From: Bradyrhizobium sp. 139
Lineage (GTDB): Bacteria; Pseudomonadota; Alphaproteobacteria; Rhizobiales; Xanthobacteraceae
Assembly: GCF_023074175.1 (NCBI RefSeq)
Contig: NZ_JADPKS010000130.1
Coordinates: 1 to 60,653 of the forward strand
Direction of reading: 5' to 3'
Length of the DNA: 60,653 nt
Made by a program: the position numbers and the translations under genes. Numbering within the stretch: the first letter of the stretch is position 1; every line of letters starts with the position of its first letter. The notes beneath the pieces are model-generated. The model saw only the letters and a program-made list of their open reading frames with translations, did no database searches and was not told the origin of the DNA. This document shows, piece after piece, positions 38,495 through 46,010 of this stretch.

Positions 38495-40015
38495 ATGCAG
38501 CTCGATCTCAACAATCTGCCGTCGGATACGACGCTTCTGCATCGTTTGGTGCGCGACATCGCCGCGACCGTCGAGCATCGGGACAGTGAGATCGAGCGCC
38601 TTCAGGCAATCATTAAGAAGCTCCAGCGAGCGCAGTTCGGGCGTCGCTCCGAACGCCTTGATCCCGACCAGCTCGCGCTCACTCTGGAAGATATCGACAG
38701 CGATATCGGCCGCATTGAGGAAAGCCGGCCGGCCATTGTAACGGAGCCGCCCGAGGCACCGTCGCGGCGCAAGGCGCTGCCCGACCACCTGCCGCGCAAG
38801 GACATTCTGCTTGACGTCGATGGTGAGGCTTGCAGCTGCTGCGGTGGCGCGCTGCATGCGATCGGCGAGAGCGTCAGCGAGATGCTGGACTGGGTGCCGG
38901 CGCAGCTTCGCGTGATACGCATCACGCGCTGCCGAGCCTGCGGTAAGGTTGCCCAGGTACCTGCGCCGGAGCGGCCGATCGCCGGTGGATTGGCGACTCC
39001 AACCCTGCTCGCCCACGTGCTGGTCAGCAAATATTGCGATCACACGCCGCTCTATCGGCAGTCGCAAATCTTCGCCCGGCACGGCGTCGATCTCGGCCGC
39101 TCGACGCTGGCCGGATAGGTCGGCGGCGCATGCTGGTGGCTGGAAGTTCTGCACGAGCGATTGTGCAAGAACGTGTTTGCCTCCAACCATCTGTTCGCCG
39201 ACGACACGCCGATCCCGGTACTCGATCCGGGAAGAGGACGCACCAAGACCGGACGCCTGTGGGTCTACGCCCGCGAGCAGCGGCCCTGGAGCGGACCTGA
39301 ACCGCCAGCGGCAGTCTATTTGTTCGCACCCGACCGAAAGGCCGAACGTCCGGTATCTCACCTGGCGGGCTTCAAAGGTGTCCTGCATGTCGATGGCTAT
39401 GCGGGCTTCGAGCAACTGACCAGCAACGGCGACGTCATGCTCGCGGCATGTTGGGCCCATACAAGACGCAAGTTCTACGAGGTTGCCGAGGCCACCGGTT
39501 CGCCCATAGCGACGGAAGCGTTGCGCCGGATCGGCGAACTCTATGCCATTGAAGCCCGCGTCCGTGGGAAGTCGTCTGCACATCGGCTCGCTGAGCGGCG
39601 CTCCTTCTCCAAGCTGGTCGCGCAGGCCCTGCATACTTGGCTCGAGGCGCAGCTTACTCGCGTGCCCGGCAGCAGCACGCTTGCCGAAGCGATCCGGTAT
39701 GCGCTGTCGCGGTGGGATGGATTGACCCGCTTCCTGCATGACGGTCGCATCGAACTCGACACGAACCCCGTCGAGCGGGCAATCCGACCTGTGGCGCTCG
39801 GCCGCAAGAACCACCTCTTCGCCGGTAGCGACGGCGGCGGAGACCGATGGGCAATTCTCTGTTCGCTGATCGAGACGTGCAAGCTCAACGACGTCGAGCC
39901 TTACGCGTACCTGCGCGACGTGCTGCAGCGCATGGTCGGCGGACACCCCATCAACCGCCTCGACGAACTTCTGCCGTGGAACTGGGGCTCCGCGGGACCC
40001 GCCGCCAACGCCTGA
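38495..40015 (+). pseudogene. tnpC: IS66 transposase TnpC, interrupted by an amber codon
   Basis: The N-terminal 207 residues hold the helical region (RAQFGRRSERLDPDQL) and zinc-binding cysteines (ACSCCGGALH, TRCRACGKV). At 39116-39118 TAG stands for the Trp of STLAG-W-VGGACWWLE. The same frame continues with the DDE catalytic domain (FADDTPIPVLDPGRGRTKTG, GYAGFEQL, DTNPVERAIRPVALGRKNH). About 506 residues if read through. The lesion would disable transposition as written. Confidence 0.88.
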
Positions 40016-40130
40016 GCAAAGCCAGACGCTCGCCAAACGACGAAGATGCGACCGCGGGCAATTGCAATTATCGTCCTTCGTAACGATACTACACGACGTT
40101 TCGAACTTGCGATCTGATGGGGTTATAGAG

Positions 40131-40355
40131 GTGACGCAGTCTTCCCGAAACGGGGCGGATGCCAAGTTGCTCTCCGAGGCCATTGCGGCGCTTCGTGAGT
40201 TGGTCTCACGCGCGCAAGACGCCACAGACGAGTCGTTCGACGACGGCCATTCGGTTGATACTTGGAAGAGCGAGGAATTCCGTGCCGCGATAGAGCGTGC
40301 CGAAGCCGTGATCGCGAAGGCGGAAGCTGCCATAGCTGAGTCCCGCACAGAGTAA
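40131..40355 (+). CDS. Small hypothetical passenger protein of the IS66 element
   Basis: 74 residues from GTG 40131, rich in Ala and Glu, with a long amphipathic helix (SEAIAALRELVSRAQDATDE and AIERAEAVIAKAEAAIAES). It lies inside the IS66 boundaries after tnpC, a position often occupied by short frames. Function unknown; it may be non-coding. Confidence 0.45.
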   Translation: MTQSSRNGADAKLLSEAIAALRELVSRAQDATDESFDDGHSVDTWKSEEFRAAIERAEAVIAKAEAAIAESRTE

Positions 40356-40446
40356 GAGTTCTCTGAGTCGGAGCATTGCCATGGCCGGCCGTTAGGCACT
40401 TCAAGGCCCGACGTCATGTGCAGCCCCCGGACGCATACGTCGTGTT

Positions 40447-40784
40447 CTCCCGGTCGCTGATTCCCAGGGCCCAACTTCCAAGGCAGACTCTCGGTACTCG
40501 CGGCGATTTGCGACAAAATACAGTTCGGGTCATTGCGGTGGATCCTCCAATAGCGCCTGCCCGAACACGTCGGCTCGTGGCCGATTCATCGCGAAAGAGC
40601 CGCCGCGACTTGGCAGTTGACTTGCGAAGCTCCCCGTTTGCGAGCGCTTGCGATAGCGATCGTTACCCGAAGGGCCGAGACACCCGAAGGGTGGCTCGGT
40701 GAGGAGCGAAGCGACGAGTAGCGCGCGGGCCGAAGGCATCGCCCGTATGCCATCAGCACGTTATTATCGAACCCGCACACCTGG
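40447..40784. other. Non-coding region, candidate origin of transfer
   Basis: This segment together with 36939-37117 formed one interval of about 510 bases upstream of the relaxase before IS66 insertion. In related elements oriT lies just upstream of the relaxase gene. It holds several dyads, including one at 40675-40699, and the CGATAGCGATCG stretch at 40651-40662. No nic site could be recognised, so this is a positional inference. Confidence 0.3.
40675..40699 (-). terminator. Hairpin downstream of the lytic transglycosylase gene
   Basis: CCGAGaCACCC and GGGTGgCTCGG pair around a GAA loop with one mismatch. It lies about 85 bases beyond the lytic transglycosylase stop. It lacks a T-run and could alternatively belong to an oriT structure. 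Confidence 0.35.
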
Positions 40785-41690
40785 TCATTGCGGTGCTCCC
40801 GCATCCGATCGAGGGACGAACACGCCAATAGACCGAGGGACCATGCGCGACACTTCGTGCATTGAGATTGCAGTCGTGGCGCCGCTCGAAGGAATGAGCG
40901 CCGGCAACCGATCGCGTGTTTTCATCAGATCGGAACGCGCGACGAACAACGTTGCAGCTGTCGATAACTGCCGGCTGGTGGTCCACGTCGCACGCAACTC
41001 TATCCCGAGCAGAGTTGCAAGTTTGGCCACATACGCTCGCGTCTCGTTTGGCAAAGAACCGCCTGCGAGATGCTCTTCGTAGCGAGCTGGTCCCGCATTG
41101 TACGCGGCAAACACGCCAGGCGAACCATATCGGTCGAGCAGTTCACGCAGATAGGCTGTGCCTGCCAGAATGTTGTCGCGCGAGTCGTAGGGATCGCTGC
41201 CGAGATTATAGCGCTCGCGGAGTTCCGCCCAGGTCGCGGGCATGATTTGCATCAGGCCCATTGCTCCTTTTGGCGATCTGGCGTGCACCTCACCAGCACT
41301 TTCGACGTTGATGACCGAACCAATCCAGTTCACCGGAACTGAAAAGCGCTCTGAGGCTTCGTCGACGAAAACCCCAAATTGGTTGCTCATATGAGTGACC
41401 GCTCGGACAGCGGCCGCTTCGCTCTCGGCGACAGCGGCACCGTACGACACAGCGCAGATGAGCACGATAGCCCAAACACGCCCGCCCAGCCGAGCCAAGC
41501 ATGCCGTCGTGCTCGCGCCCGTCCAGGGCAGAGCTGCTTCGCGCCGGCCGTTCGGCCGCCGTGGACCGGCGCCGCGCGCGCCGGTCTTGCAGAGATCGAT
41601 CGGCAGGGATGAATGGTCCCGCAATCGATCGAACAGAGGAATGGTGCAGCGAACACGTGGAATACGCACGATCACTCCTCCCACGTCCAT
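40785..41690 (-). CDS. Lytic transglycosylase of the conjugation module
   Basis: Up to 301 residues; the start is uncertain (a GTG near 41675 overlapping the end of traF is attractive). A hydrophobic segment (VWAIVLICAVSYGAAVAESE) acts as a signal. The SLT domain follows, with the catalytic Glu in IGSVINVESAGEVHA, then SPKGAMGLMQIMPATW and FAAYNAGPARYEEHL. Such enzymes locally open peptidoglycan for the conjugation apparatus. It follows traF in the same operon. Confidence 0.88.
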   Translation of the reverse strand: MDVGGVIVRIPRVRCTIPLFDRLRDHSSLPIDLCKTGARGAGPRRPNGRREAALPWTGASTTACLARLGGRVWAIVLICAVSYGAAVAESEAAAVRAVTHMSNQFGVFVDEASERFSVPVNWIGSVINVESAGEVHARSPKGAMGLMQIMPATWAELRERYNLGSDPYDSRDNILAGTAYLRELLDRYGSPGVFAAYNAGPARYEEHLAGGSLPNETRAYVAKLATLLGIELRATWTTSRQLSTAATLFVARSDLMKTRDRLPALIPSSGATTAISMHEVSRMVPRSIGVFVPRSDAGAPQ

Positions 41691-42184
41691 ACTGGGAGCG
41701 CACGGCCGATCACGGCCGATGCCGGAAGAAATCCAAAATACCGGCCGTCAAGAGAGTCGTCTGACTGCCAGTTCATGAGAAATAGCTCGCCTTCGCCGAC
41801 GACGCGGCAGCCCTGCCACTTCGGCAGCGGCCGACCGCGTCCGTCGCGATCCCGCGCCTCGCCGACCACGATGCTATCCACCGAAATCGTGAGACCGACT
41901 CTGCAGACCGTTTGCCCGGGCAGCGCCAAGACCCGTTTGAGCATGGGGACGCCAAGAGGCAGATAGCCGTTCAGGTGGAGGAAGGTCGCGAGCGGCTCCG
42001 GCGGCTCGACGGCGAGCAGTTCCGTGACATGGAAGCACGACGTCGGCCGTAAACGATAGAGACCGATAGGAACGCTCGCGGATGCATTCCAGATGTAGAG
42101 CGGAAGCGGTTCCAGAGCGATTGTCGCGACCGGCGCAGCAGCAGCGCCAAACGTCACGATCACCGTCTTCAGGCGGCCTGTCAT
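41672..42184 (-). CDS. traF: Conjugal transfer signal-peptidase-like protease TraF
   Basis: 170-residue S26-family protein with an N-terminal membrane helix. The catalytic Ser is in ASVPIGLYRL and the Lys region in GVPMLKRVLALPGQTVC, with a C-terminal FLMNWQSDDSLDGRYFG. TraF processes and cyclises the pilin TrbC. The ATG overlaps the stop of the DUF2840 gene (ATGA), and its own end overlaps the lytic transglycosylase frame. Confidence 0.9.
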   Translation of the reverse strand: MTGRLKTVIVTFGAAAAPVATIALEPLPLYIWNASASVPIGLYRLRPTSCFHVTELLAVEPPEPLATFLHLNGYLPLGVPMLKRVLALPGQTVCRVGLTISVDSIVVGEARDRDGRGRPLPKWQGCRVVGEGELFLMNWQSDDSLDGRYFGFLPASAVIGRALPVWTWEE

Positions 42185-42645
42185 CGCATTACCCTCTGAC
42201 GGTGAAGCCAGGCCTGATGGCGTACCTTGGTGTAGGGACGGGGGTTCTCGTTGACGGACAGGCGATTATGAACGTGATGCCAGTGATCAGGTGCGACGTC
42301 GGCGGGATCGATGCCGAGTGCCTCGACGGCATCGGTCATCTGCAGCACGCGTTCGACCTTCGGCCAGCCAGAGAGGCGCAGCAGAATCTCTCCGCCGGGT
42401 GTCACATAAGGGACAGTCGTGCAGCGCTGTCCTGGCGCGACCGCGCGCAAGATGTCTATCCGCGAAATGATTGTCCCAAAGTCGTTGGAGGTCCACCGGA
42501 CGAAGGCAAGGATGCTGCCGGGTGCAAATGACAGGACACGCCGGTGACGATCCAGCTTCCGTTCCTTGACGATACGGCCGAACCGAATGCGGTTTTCGAT
42601 CCGCTTCTCGAGCCACAGCACTTCCACTTCGGTGAGATCGCTCAT
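42181..42645 (-). CDS. DUF2840 domain-containing protein
   Basis: 154 residues from ATG 42645. TEVEVLWLEKRIENRIRFGR and SFAPGSILAFVRWTSNDFGT are typical of DUF2840, a family found almost only in proteobacterial conjugative elements between a ParA gene and traF. Here the gene immediately upstream should be parA, but only about 290 bases separate it from repA, so parA is missing. Function unknown. Confidence 0.85.
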   Translation of the reverse strand: MSDLTEVEVLWLEKRIENRIRFGRIVKERKLDRHRRVLSFAPGSILAFVRWTSNDFGTIISRIDILRAVAPGQRCTTVPYVTPGGEILLRLSGWPKVERVLQMTDAVEALGIDPADVAPDHWHHVHNRLSVNENPRPYTKVRHQAWLHRQRVMR

Positions 42646-42864
42646 AGCGCCGCTCCCTGAAGCTGGAACGGGCAACCGTGAGCTCGAGGCTCGGTGGAGA
42701 TCGCGGGCTGCTTGCGAAGGCAAGCAGGACTGACGGCACCCTGTTGCCGGACGCCTCCAATGCGACTTTCGGCCTGGTCCGTTAGAAGAAATCCGAAGGA
42801 TTTCTGGTTAGTAAAGTTAGAGCGGCTGGAAAGCGCGGAGAAACAAGCTCTTAAGCTCGATTCC

Positions 42865-42929
42865 GGTCCCCGATAGCACGAGGATTGGGTCCCCGATAGC
42901 ACGAGGATAGCGGTCCCCGATAGCACGAG
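42865..42929 (-). repeat. Three direct repeats (iteron-like) beside repA
   Basis: GGTCCCCGATAGCACGAG occurs at 42865, 42888 and 42912, the units spaced 23 and 24 bases, about two helical turns. They lie 6 bases past the repA stop. Phased repeats next to a replication initiator gene suggest RepA-binding iterons and a replication origin for the excised circle. Confidence 0.75.
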
Positions 42930-42934
42930 TTGAT

Positions 42935-43816
42935 TCACAGGTTGTCCTCCGAGCTTGGAATGAGACCGCGCCGGCGCAGGCGTGCTGTTAGGGGATCGAC
43001 GGGCGTTGGCGCGAAGTTCAGCCGCTCGGTGCCGTTCGCATCGCGCGTGAGCAGGAGCTGATAACCGGGCAATGCCTGGCGCTGGACAATCTGACGTACG
43101 TCGTAAGCAAAATGCTTGAGCGGCGAGAGGATGCCGGACTTGGCATGGAGATGCACAAGGTCAAAGCTCCAGCCGCCGTCCTGGCGGCCGCCATGCTTGC
43201 GCACAAGACGATAAAGCCAGCGCTCAAGCCCGCCTGTCAGCTCGAAATAGGCACGGTCGATCGTGAGCACGAGCGCGTCATCGATGACGCCGGCATAGAA
43301 CCAGTCGGGCAAGATCAGCTCGAGCCCAAATGGCCGGCCATTTGCGTCGGCCGTCTCCTTCCACTCGTTGATCCAGGAGAAACGATGCCGTCGCCGTTCT
43401 GTCGGCTGCCGGATCGACGTCAGCACGGTCGTCGACTGAAGTCTGTCGAGACCGGCCTTCAGCCGGTCATAGTCGCGCGCGCTGGTGCCGCGGCCGACAA
43501 ACGTCAGTATCTCATAGGGCGTTGCAGCCATCAGGCGCGACGTCTTCAAGCCGGCGTCACGGGCTTCGACGATCTGGGAAGCGGCCCAGATCAGAACGTC
43601 GGCATCCCAAATGGTCGCCATGCCGTGTTCCGGCACGGTTTCGACACGAATCGCGATCGCACCAGCGCGGAAATCGATCGGCACAACCCGTTTTGTTTTT
43701 GCGGGCGAGAAGAACGGATAAGCCATCAGATCCTGCGCGTCGCGCGGCGCGAGATCACCGGGCAGCGCCCGAAAGAGCTCCAGCTGGTCGCGCTCGGAAT
43801 GGTGTTTGCGCCGCAT
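42935..43816 (-). CDS. repA: Replication initiator protein RepA
   Basis: 293 residues from ATG 43816. RDQLELFRALPGDLAPRDAQ, then MAYPFFSPAKTKRVVPIDF and the winged-helix-like core (LKTSRLMAATPYEILTFVGR, DRAYFELTGGLERWLYRLVR), match the plasmid replication initiator family carried by rhizobial integrative elements. With the adjacent repeats it would allow limited autonomous replication after excision. Confidence 0.88.
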   Translation of the reverse strand: MRRKHHSERDQLELFRALPGDLAPRDAQDLMAYPFFSPAKTKRVVPIDFRAGAIAIRVETVPEHGMATIWDADVLIWAASQIVEARDAGLKTSRLMAATPYEILTFVGRGTSARDYDRLKAGLDRLQSTTVLTSIRQPTERRRHRFSWINEWKETADANGRPFGLELILPDWFYAGVIDDALVLTIDRAYFELTGGLERWLYRLVRKHGGRQDGGWSFDLVHLHAKSGILSPLKHFAYDVRQIVQRQALPGYQLLLTRDANGTERLNFAPTPVDPLTARLRRRGLIPSSEDNL

Positions 43817-43838
43817 CGTCACTGCTCTCAAGCGGCAA

Positions 43839-44120
43839 TCAGCGACGTTCCTGGCCCGCGTATGGGCGCAGCACCGGATGCTTCTTGGCCGGCAGCACGG
43901 TCCCCTTGCCGGGATCAGACGTCGACGTCTTGGCACCGAGGTCGGCCCAGGCTTTCAGGTCGTCTACGGCGTAGACGACACGTCCGCCAATCTTCCGATA
44001 CGTCGGCCCGGTGCCGTACGTGCGGTGCTTCTCGAGCGTACGACCGGAGAGGCCGAGGTAACGCGCGGCTTCCGGTGTACGCAGGAAGCGCGGGGGCATT
44101 CCGGCCATGGGATCGGGCAT
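43839..44120 (-). CDS. AlpA/excisionase-type HTH protein (RdfS-like)
   Basis: 93 residues from ATG 44120. RFLRTPEAARYLGLSGRTLE with GTGPTYRKIGGRVVYAVDDL is a winged-helix excisionase fold. In rhizobial ICEs a protein of this size and place, RdfS, directs excision and heads the transfer operon activated by FseA. Here it lies between the FseA-like pair and repA on the same strand. RdfS identity is inferred from position and fold. Confidence 0.75.
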   Translation of the reverse strand: MPDPMAGMPPRFLRTPEAARYLGLSGRTLEKHRTYGTGPTYRKIGGRVVYAVDDLKAWADLGAKTSTSDPGKGTVLPAKKHPVLRPYAGQERR

Positions 44121-44252
44121 TTGAGAACTCCAAGGTGACAGCGCACCGGGCATGGCGGCGTCGGCGTGTGTGCGGTCATCATGGAGAAGCGCGATCTCGG
44201 AGGGGGATGCCGAGTATTGAGGGTATGATTTTCGATACCCCTCGGCCGAGGG

Positions 44253-44885
44253 CTATTCGTTCCTGCGGCCGGGCCGCAGAAGTTTGCGGTAACCTCCGCG
44301 TACCAACGCGAGGCCGCCCTTCACCAGGCGGACCGTTCGATTGCGCAAATCGTGCGTCTTCCAGGCGCGATCAGGGACGCTCTTTTTGCCGAACAGCGCT
44401 TCGGCGACAGTGCGATAGCTGCCACCCGCAGTATGCGCATCGAGCGCACGGATCGCGGCGCTCAGACGTTCGCGCCGCTGTTTAGATAGTTTGTACAATG
44501 CAGGACCTGGCGCGCGTCCATTCATCGCGCGCCACAGCCGTCGGGCTGCATACGCGCGAGCTTCCAAATCGCCGTCAAACGGCAATTCGGCTGCGTATGA
44601 CGCGCCGAGCACAGGAGGCTCTTTGGACCAGACGCGGTGATCCGTCGCCCCGATGCGCAGCACGATGTGCCAGCCGTCGGCGGCACGGCGCACCTGCCCC
44701 GCTGTAAGGTCGAGCAGTGGCCGAGAAGCCGAACTGCGATCGGCGGCCGAGGCGATCGTGACTGGAACGACGGTCGTTAGAACCTCAGGCGCCCAAAAGA
44801 TTATCTGCTCGTCGAAGGACCGCTGGGGGTCATGGGCGAAAGCAGATGCCCCACCTCCTCCTGAACTCCGTGGTCGCTTCGTCAT
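44253..44885 (-). CDS. fseA: DUF2285 protein, C-terminal part of an FseA-like frameshift fusion
   Basis: Frame of 210 residues from ATG 44885. Resemblance begins at about residue 15 (FAHDPQRSFDEQIIFWAPEV). The C-terminus is DUF2285: AGGSYRTVAEALFGKKSVPD, then LRNRTVRLVKGGLALVRGGY, a helix-turn-helix variant. The upstream DUF6499 frame overlaps it by 56 bases in another phase. In Mesorhizobium the equivalent pair is joined by ribosomal frameshifting into the excision activator FseA. The first 14 codons here are probably not translated as such. Confidence 0.8.
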   Translation of the reverse strand: MTKRPRSSGGGGASAFAHDPQRSFDEQIIFWAPEVLTTVVPVTIASAADRSSASRPLLDLTAGQVRRAADGWHIVLRIGATDHRVWSKEPPVLGASYAAELPFDGDLEARAYAARRLWRAMNGRAPGPALYKLSKQRRERLSAAIRALDAHTAGGSYRTVAEALFGKKSVPDRAWKTHDLRNRTVRLVKGGLALVRGGYRKLLRPGRRNE

Positions 44886-45024
44886 CTGGGCCGCTAGCCA
44901 TCATCGCCTCAAAGTCGCGTCGATAGTCCGCGTTGCGACGAAGACATTCCCAGGCGATGTCAGTGATTTCGGCGTCTTGTAGGCTCTTATAGGAATCCGG
45001 CGACCGCCAGTCGAATTCAGGCAT
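44830..45024 (-). CDS. fseA: DUF6499 protein, N-terminal part of an FseA-like fusion
   Basis: 64 residues from ATG 45024. MPEFDWRSPDSYKSLQDAEI with TDIAWECLRRNADYRRDFEA is the DUF6499 domain. It stops at TGA shortly after RRRWGICF, while the protein family normally continues into DUF2285. A continuous product of about 256 residues results from one +1 shift. The pair lies downstream of qseM on the same strand. Confidence 0.8.
   Translation of the reverse strand: MPEFDWRSPDSYKSLQDAEITDIAWECLRRNADYRRDFEAMMASGPDDEATTEFRRRWGICFRP
44837..44842 (-). other. Candidate programmed +1 ribosomal frameshift site
   Basis: On the minus strand the overlap reads GGC ATC TGC TTT CGC CCA TGA. Slipping +1 on TTT-C gives TTC GCC CAT GAC and enters the DUF2285 frame exactly where family resemblance starts. 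tRNA-Phe can re-pair from UUU to UUC, and the 0-frame stop lies only two codons on. Confidence 0.6.
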
Positions 45025-45107
45025 TGCTTCCGTCCCATTGCATGCAGCTAACAAGGATTGCGGCGCAATAGGTATGAACGATGCGGTTGTAGGAAGCCCC
45101 TAGTTTG

Positions 45108-45121
45108 GCACCACGTGGTGC
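45108..45121. promoter_or_regulatory. 14-bp perfect palindrome upstream of the FseA-like gene
   Basis: GCACCACGTGGTGC is fully self-complementary and lies about 84 bases before the DUF6499 ATG. In related elements a LuxR-family regulator activates this gene through a dyad upstream. The sequence could be such a tra box, or another HTH site. Confidence 0.4.
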
Positions 45122-45144
45122 ACTGGAATGACCACCGGATAACG

Positions 45145-45190
45145 GAAGAAAATCGTTCTGCGTGCAAGCCGCCAGTCGGCGATTTTCTTC
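45145..45190 (-). terminator. Terminator-like hairpin after qseM
   Basis: GAAGAAAATCG (45145-45155) and CGATTTTCTTC (45180-45190) are perfect 11-base complements around a 24-base, partly foldable loop. On the minus strand the 3' arm is CGATTTTCTTC, T-rich, and the stem abuts the qseM stop codon. It would end the qseM transcript before the FseA-like gene. Confidence 0.5.
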
Positions 45191-45462
45191 TATTTTGAGT
45201 CGCTGCCGCGCAAGAGCCGCCCCTGCTCAGTCACCCACTTGGCGCGCGCAAGATGACTCTGATATGCGCTCCGCGCACGGTCCGGCTCTCGCTCCGCATC
45301 AATACGCAGCACGATCCGAGCGACTTCCATCCAGTCAGCCCCTTCGCTCTCAGCCTGCAGAAGGCGAACGTACGTGACGACATGCTGTTCGTCATAGGCT
45401 GTCAGCGCCGGCTCGTTCGGCGCGACATCCGCGACGTCAGGATCTAGCGGTGGCTTCGACAT
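45190..45462 (-). CDS. qseM: QseM-like antiactivator (small DUF2285 protein)
   Basis: 90 residues: LDPDVADVAPNEPALTAYDE, then HVVTYVRLLQAESEGADWME, IVLRIDAEREPDRARSAYQS and LARAKWVTEQG. This single-DUF2285 layout is that of QseM, which in Mesorhizobium binds and blocks TraR and FseA. A QseC-like repressor is divergently transcribed next door, as in that system. Since the LuxR-type gene here is truncated, QseM may have lost one partner. Confidence 0.78.
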   Translation of the reverse strand: MSKPPLDPDVADVAPNEPALTAYDEQHVVTYVRLLQAESEGADWMEVARIVLRIDAEREPDRARSAYQSHLARAKWVTEQGRLLRGSDSK

Positions 45463-45640
45463 AAGAGGCTACAATATGCGCGGGATTGAAAATCGAATCG
45501 CGAGACGCAAGCCTTGCCGGCTCGAACAGTTCCCTGCTGTAGCATATGGCATGCCACGCGCTCGGGCGAGCGTTCAAGAAGCCGCGTTCCCCACATTTTC
45601 AGCAATCGAAGCTCCGTCCGTAACCTGCAACATCCAGCTC

Positions 45641-45673
45641 CGCGTATTATAACACGTAGCGCCAAAATACGCG
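45641..45673 (-). promoter_or_regulatory. qseM promoter with a flanking inverted repeat (candidate QseC operator)
   Basis: CGCGTATT (45641-45648) and AATACGCG (45666-45673) form a perfect 8-base inverted repeat with 25-base periodicity. Between them, on the minus strand, is TATAAT (45651-45646). The left arm overlaps this -10 box and the right arm sits upstream of it and 20 bases before the qseC ATG, well placed for one repressor to control both divergent genes. Confidence 0.5.
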
Positions 45674-45692
45674 ATTGCTTCCTATCCTGCGG

Positions 45693-45920
45693 ATGGATAT
45701 TCGCAAGGTCTTTGGAGCGAACGCGCGTCGATTTCGACTGGCCCTTGGCTTGAGCCAAGAGGCCGTGGCGGAACGCATGGGCGTCGACCGGGCCTTCGTA
45801 AGCAGCATGGAGCGAGGGCTGCAAAACGCGACATTGCTAACAATCTGGCAGATTGCTCAAGCTTTAGGGGTCCGGCCTGCAGATCTGCTTGAGGAGAAGG
45901 TGTCCAAAGTTCGATCATGA
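45693..45920 (+). CDS. qseC: QseC-like XRE-family repressor
   Basis: 75 residues from ATG 45693. FGANARRFRLALGLSQEAVA, then GVDRAFVSSMERGLQNATLL and ALGVRPADLLEE form a Cro/CI helix-turn-helix with nothing else. It diverges from qseM. In the Mesorhizobium island a protein of this type sets the balance between qseM-on and qseM-off cells. Assignment rests on size, fold and arrangement. Confidence 0.75.
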   Translation: MDIRKVFGANARRFRLALGLSQEAVAERMGVDRAFVSSMERGLQNATLLTIWQIAQALGVRPADLLEEKVSKVRS

Positions 45921-45971
45921 ACTTCCGCGAGCCGGGCCGGCGGCCCGGGAGCGCCCGACGTGGACACGCGT

Positions 45972-46010
45972 CACGGCCGCCGATCCGGCCTTGCTGGATC
46001 GGCGGCCGTG
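45972..46010 (+). terminator. Strong hairpin after the QseC-like gene
   Basis: CACGGCCGCCGATCC (45972-45986) pairs perfectly with GGATCGGCGGCCGTG (45996-46010) around a 9-base loop, about 50 bases after the stop. It has no clear T-run. The stability is striking and could serve termination or element-specific folding. Confidence 0.5.

Larger units (their letters stand above)
37118..40438 (+). mobile_element. IS66-family insertion sequence with 8-bp target duplication
   Basis: The left end starts GTAAGCGTCCG and the right end finishes CGGACGCATAC, imperfect inverted repeats of about 23 bases with 17 matches. Both are flanked by the direct repeat GTCGTGTT (37110-37117 and 40439-40446), the 8-bp duplication typical of IS66. 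Inside lie tnpA, tnpB, tnpC and a small passenger frame. It landed between the relaxase gene and the lytic transglycosylase gene, splitting what should hold the transfer origin. Confidence 0.93.

Noticed and set aside
7159..39118. Amber codon reassignment or general suppression in this organism
   Set aside because: TAG is a normal terminator for several intact genes here (SDR at 1682, ArsR at 56870, qseM and DUF736 copy 1), so reassignment is not needed.
37616..40516. A 966-codon open frame on the minus strand across the IS66 element
   Set aside because: It runs antisense to tnpA, tnpB and tnpC, has no family features and reflects the high-G+C codon pattern of the opposite strand.
42865..42929. 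CRISPR array
   Set aside because: Three 18-base units with 5-6 base gaps are far too tightly spaced, and no cas genes are present; phased iterons next to repA explain them.
43112..44485. A 457-codon plus-strand frame
   Set aside because: Antisense to repA, the HTH gene and the DUF2285 gene; no recognisable domains.
45972..46010. attachment site or tRNA remnant
   Set aside because: The 15-base perfect stem has no tRNA features, no integrase gene and no second copy in the window.
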